Below, in pieces: positions 32,049 through 35,157 of a DNA stretch of 35,157 bases; position 1 is the first letter of the stretch; every line of letters starts with the position of its first letter. Position numbers and translations under genes: made by a program. The notes under the pieces are model-generated. The model was not told the DNA's origin and did no database searches. It saw nothing but the letters and a program-made list of their open reading frames with translations. This stretch comes from Saccoglossus kowalevskii (Eukaryota > Hemichordata > Enteropneusta > Harrimaniidae). The stretch covers positions 52,367-87,523 of the forward strand of contig NW_003117456.1 of NCBI RefSeq assembly GCF_000003605.2, in the 5' to 3' direction.

Positions 32049-33623
32049 TTACTCTTCTTGGTTAATTTTATTTACAACATTAATATATTAACCATTACTC
32101 GTACCACATTGACCTGTGCGTCATGTAATTTTGGGATATATAGTCCACAACATAATCGTATGAAAACAACAATTTGTTGCAATATCATGTACAATTCAAT
32201 ATAAAATAGATTGAATGATGAATAATGAGGTTCTGATTTATGTGTAATTATCTTTATCTCAATGTATTTGAAGGGTTAACATCTATTGTGACAAACCCAC
32301 CCCTACACTATTTACAGTTTCTATCAACCATCTTTGTTCTAATATAGCATCACACCTATCGTTATGCAGTTTCAGTAAATTTTTAACCAGTACAAACCCT
32401 GCCCAAGCCAAACTCCGCTATTAAATTGCATTTTCAGTTTTGCCGATATGTACTTTCTATTTCATATATTTTGATGAAATACTATCTAATTGTACTACTA
32501 TATTTGACAATAAAGACCTTGATATTTTTTCGTGTAAGTAGAGTGACTGTTGTAATGTATTTTTTCTGTATGTTTGATAAAGGTTTTTACACCATCTACA
32601 CCGAAACGTTACCTGAATAAAATCTATAGCCACCTAAGGCGTCGTAATAAATGTGATCAGTATCCAAAGTTATTCTATTGCACCTTCTAATATTTCCACA
32701 CCATTACCAGCATCGGTCAATGCGCTGATTGATCTGCCACATCTGATATAGAATGGCCAAAACCACTACATCCGCCTACAACTTTATTTGTTATGAACTA
32801 AAAAAAATACAATACAGTTTAGCACAAAAAAACTTTGCTATACTTAATTGTAAAATGTTTAACAATATACAACATTATTATATATAAATTATTATATATC
32901 AAATATATGTGTCGTTTTTCGTCCCATGTGCTAGTTTTAGCATTTCGCCTTCCATTTCCGTTTTTAGTTTCTTTTTTTGTCGTTTCCGCAAAATATAACG
33001 ACCCTTTAAAAGCTACATAATCACGCGGGCAATGCACATCGATCGTTGAATTAACAGCGCAAAACTGATTTCAAATATAAAATTTAGAGCCAGCGTTTTA
33101 AATTTCATTTAATAATAATTAGTGAATGATTTATTATATCCGTGAAATATGTGTATGAAATAATTAAATGCTGGTTTACGACGAACTCTTGAGAACTGTG
33201 ACGTGCAGGTCCTGACAATACAGTTCACATTTTTTTGAACTAGGCATGGAAATCGTCCCGTGCACACGTGGACGTAATCACACCATTTAATGTCTGTATA
33301 ATTACGAATTATTAAAATCCAGACGACCCGTATTTACCATATATGTTAATGTGTTAATCTTAAAAACTACCTCAGCCGTAATAGCCTACTTTTCAAACTT
33401 TGAGTACAGGGACAGTGACGACTCGGACATTTTAATAACAAATGTGAGACAGTGTTTCATGTTGTGCTTGATGAGCAGCATTTCATTGTCATTTCAACTT
33501 CAATGTTGGTGATTTGTTGGCACAGACCCAAGGTGAACAAAGTATATCGTATAGTTGATCGGCAGTTAGCATCGGTACATTTGTATGTTTGGCTATGGTA
33601 GTACATGGATCTACTCGCATAAT

Positions 33624-33985
33624 TTCAGGATCATCTAAAGCATGGCAACATCTCGAGCAGCAACGAACTTAAATCAGGTTTTAAATATCATGACGTCTCA
33701 CAGTTTACTGTGTCAATCACTAATTGGCCAAAGGCACCTGTTCATTTAATACCTGGATACTCGTCAGTGGCGACATCTAGGGCATTTAATAATACACACT
33801 TTCTGTACTTGTCAACATGTAATTCGTTTTTTATATTACAATCCAGACGGCATATGTCATTATGTCATACCCCCATGCCCATAACAAATGTTACTATGAA
33901 TACATCAACAATACATCATTGTTGCCGCGGGTCGGAAAAACTGCAGCATCAATTATCAAGAAGTACAAACAAATCTACGACGTGA
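33624..33985 (+). other. Unexplained open interval in the 3' flank
   Basis: One frame is open for about 120 codons after a TTTCAG at 33628. A second frame from an acceptor-like ATCCAG (33846) reads through 45 codons (33847-33981) to GAC|GTGACC and is compositionally more protein-like. No motif is recognised. It could be an exon of a neighbouring gene. Confidence 0.25.
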
Positions 33986-35157
33986 CCATCAATTATTATA
34001 TTACATTTATTTCCTTAGGACCATATATTGGTTTTCTGTTACACTGAAACCACAGGATTTAAAACTCAATAATCGCCTCTAGAATATGGTTACTCGTTAT
34101 GTTTTATTCAAAGGCAAATTCGGCAGTTTTCATACACTCTAGTGTATATAGTATAAATAGTTCATTCCATTTTAATCACTGCATAATATCACTTGTTGCC
34201 CTCTTTTGGTAACCATATGCCACAGGAAATGCAAGATTAAGAGGCATCTGTAAAAGGAGTGGCAATGTAGACAAGTAGCTTAAAATATTTTTTAAATGTT
34301 CAAATGCCAGATGGTGATATATACTATTGACCAGCTAGCACTACTAATCATCTAATATTCTCCGGTTCATAAAACTTTTCTAACACTGGATCCAACTTGC
34401 CTCGTCCAGCCACCTGGCCAAGAAATGCAAGCGTGGTTAAACAAATAATATAATACAAATTGTTTAGCCGTTACGTCTTACTGTATATCTGGATGCCATT
34501 CACTAAACTAACGACGACCTTCCCTAAAGTACCCACCAGAACTGTTTACATAGTGTGTTTAAACGTAACTATTCACAAAATCGAATGAAAGGTAATGGTA
34601 GTTGAAAAAACGCAAAGGGGTGAGAAAGTCGTTGTGGCTTTGGCCTCAGGGGCTGAAAGTATATGACAAGACCCTATATTAAAACGAGTTTGATTATGTA
34701 ATTACCTGTGGAAATTGTGCAAACAGTTTCTCCAGCTTAGACATCGGCTCGGCATTGTAATCTTATTGCGCTTCTGGAAACCTGAACAAAATTGCGAAGT
34801 TCATGCTTCTTAATAAGAACAATGGAGTTGCATTAAGGTAGCGAGAAGGGTTTTGTGACGTTTTCGAATAAAACATTCTCTGTCTGTTGTCTCGTTCAGA
34901 ACAGTAATTTAGCTTATATATTTCAAAAGACTAAGTATAGAGGTGCAAGTTCGCACAAACTGGACAGTCATTGTTTACATAATTATCACGTGACATCAAA
35001 AAGGCGAACCTTGTAAAAATGACTAAGTCCGCGATTGCGAAAGCACACTGCGGAATTTCCTGGTTTGTTCTCTTTCCTTTTTTTATTGATATTTTTGTTT
35101 ATTTATGAATATATTACTTTACTTATGTATCGTATCTTGGACGCCGTGACCACATCC
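33986..35157. other. Non-coding, nothing recognised
   Basis: AT-rich flank without supported genes, RNA genes or repeats. The same holds for 32049-33623. Confidence 0.5.

Overview
This is a eukaryotic (metazoan) nuclear window. It is AT-rich, has introns with clear GT...AG borders, and is full of microsatellites and degenerate interspersed repeats. No prokaryotic features are present. The animal cannot be named from the sequence. The repeat style and moderate intron sizes suggest a marine-type invertebrate, but that is inference. One assembly gap (Ns) lies at 13554-14317.

The dominant object is a single plus-strand gene of about 23.4 kb, 8522-31921. I reconstructed it as 24 coding exons with consistent phases and a total coding length divisible by three (3153 nt including stop, about 1050 aa). 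It encodes a TRPM-family cation channel. The parts in order are: an acidic N-terminus; a TRPM homology/LSDAT cytosolic region that is shorter than usual and carries an 11-aspartate run; a helical linker; pre-S1 and S1-S6 with a Y-G-E-I selectivity filter; a TRP helix; and a short coiled-coil C-terminus. There is no alpha-kinase or Nudix (NUDT9-H) domain. The S2/S3 E-x-x-Q / N-x-x-D calcium site of TRPM2/4/5/8 is intact.

Region by region: 1-8500 is upstream, mostly non-coding sequence. It holds an (AT)n tract, a 57-bp minisatellite, a weak B-box-like exon on the minus strand, a LIPT2/LipB-like coding fragment, a diverged duplication whose two copies keep the same splice-donor-like site (1620-2310 and 6300-7060), and a roughly 318-bp tandem repeat (7310-8390). 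8522-10523 holds TRPM exons 1-5. The 5.5-kb intron 5 (10524-16061) holds a two-unit repeat array, a Crypton/KIAA1958-like relic, one copy of a roughly 0.4-kb dispersed repeat, the N gap, and a promoter-like cluster (YY1/NRF1/CCAAT motifs) followed by an unassigned open frame. 16062-26611 holds exons 6-21, with one probable GC-AG intron, a short inverted-repeat element with an 8-bp target duplication (24768-25143), and a long TTTC microsatellite. The 4.3-kb intron 21 (26612-30872) holds two copies of another dispersed repeat and a compositionally distinct interval. 30873-31921 holds the last three exons. 31922-35157 is the 3' flank with a probable poly(A) signal and one unexplained open interval.
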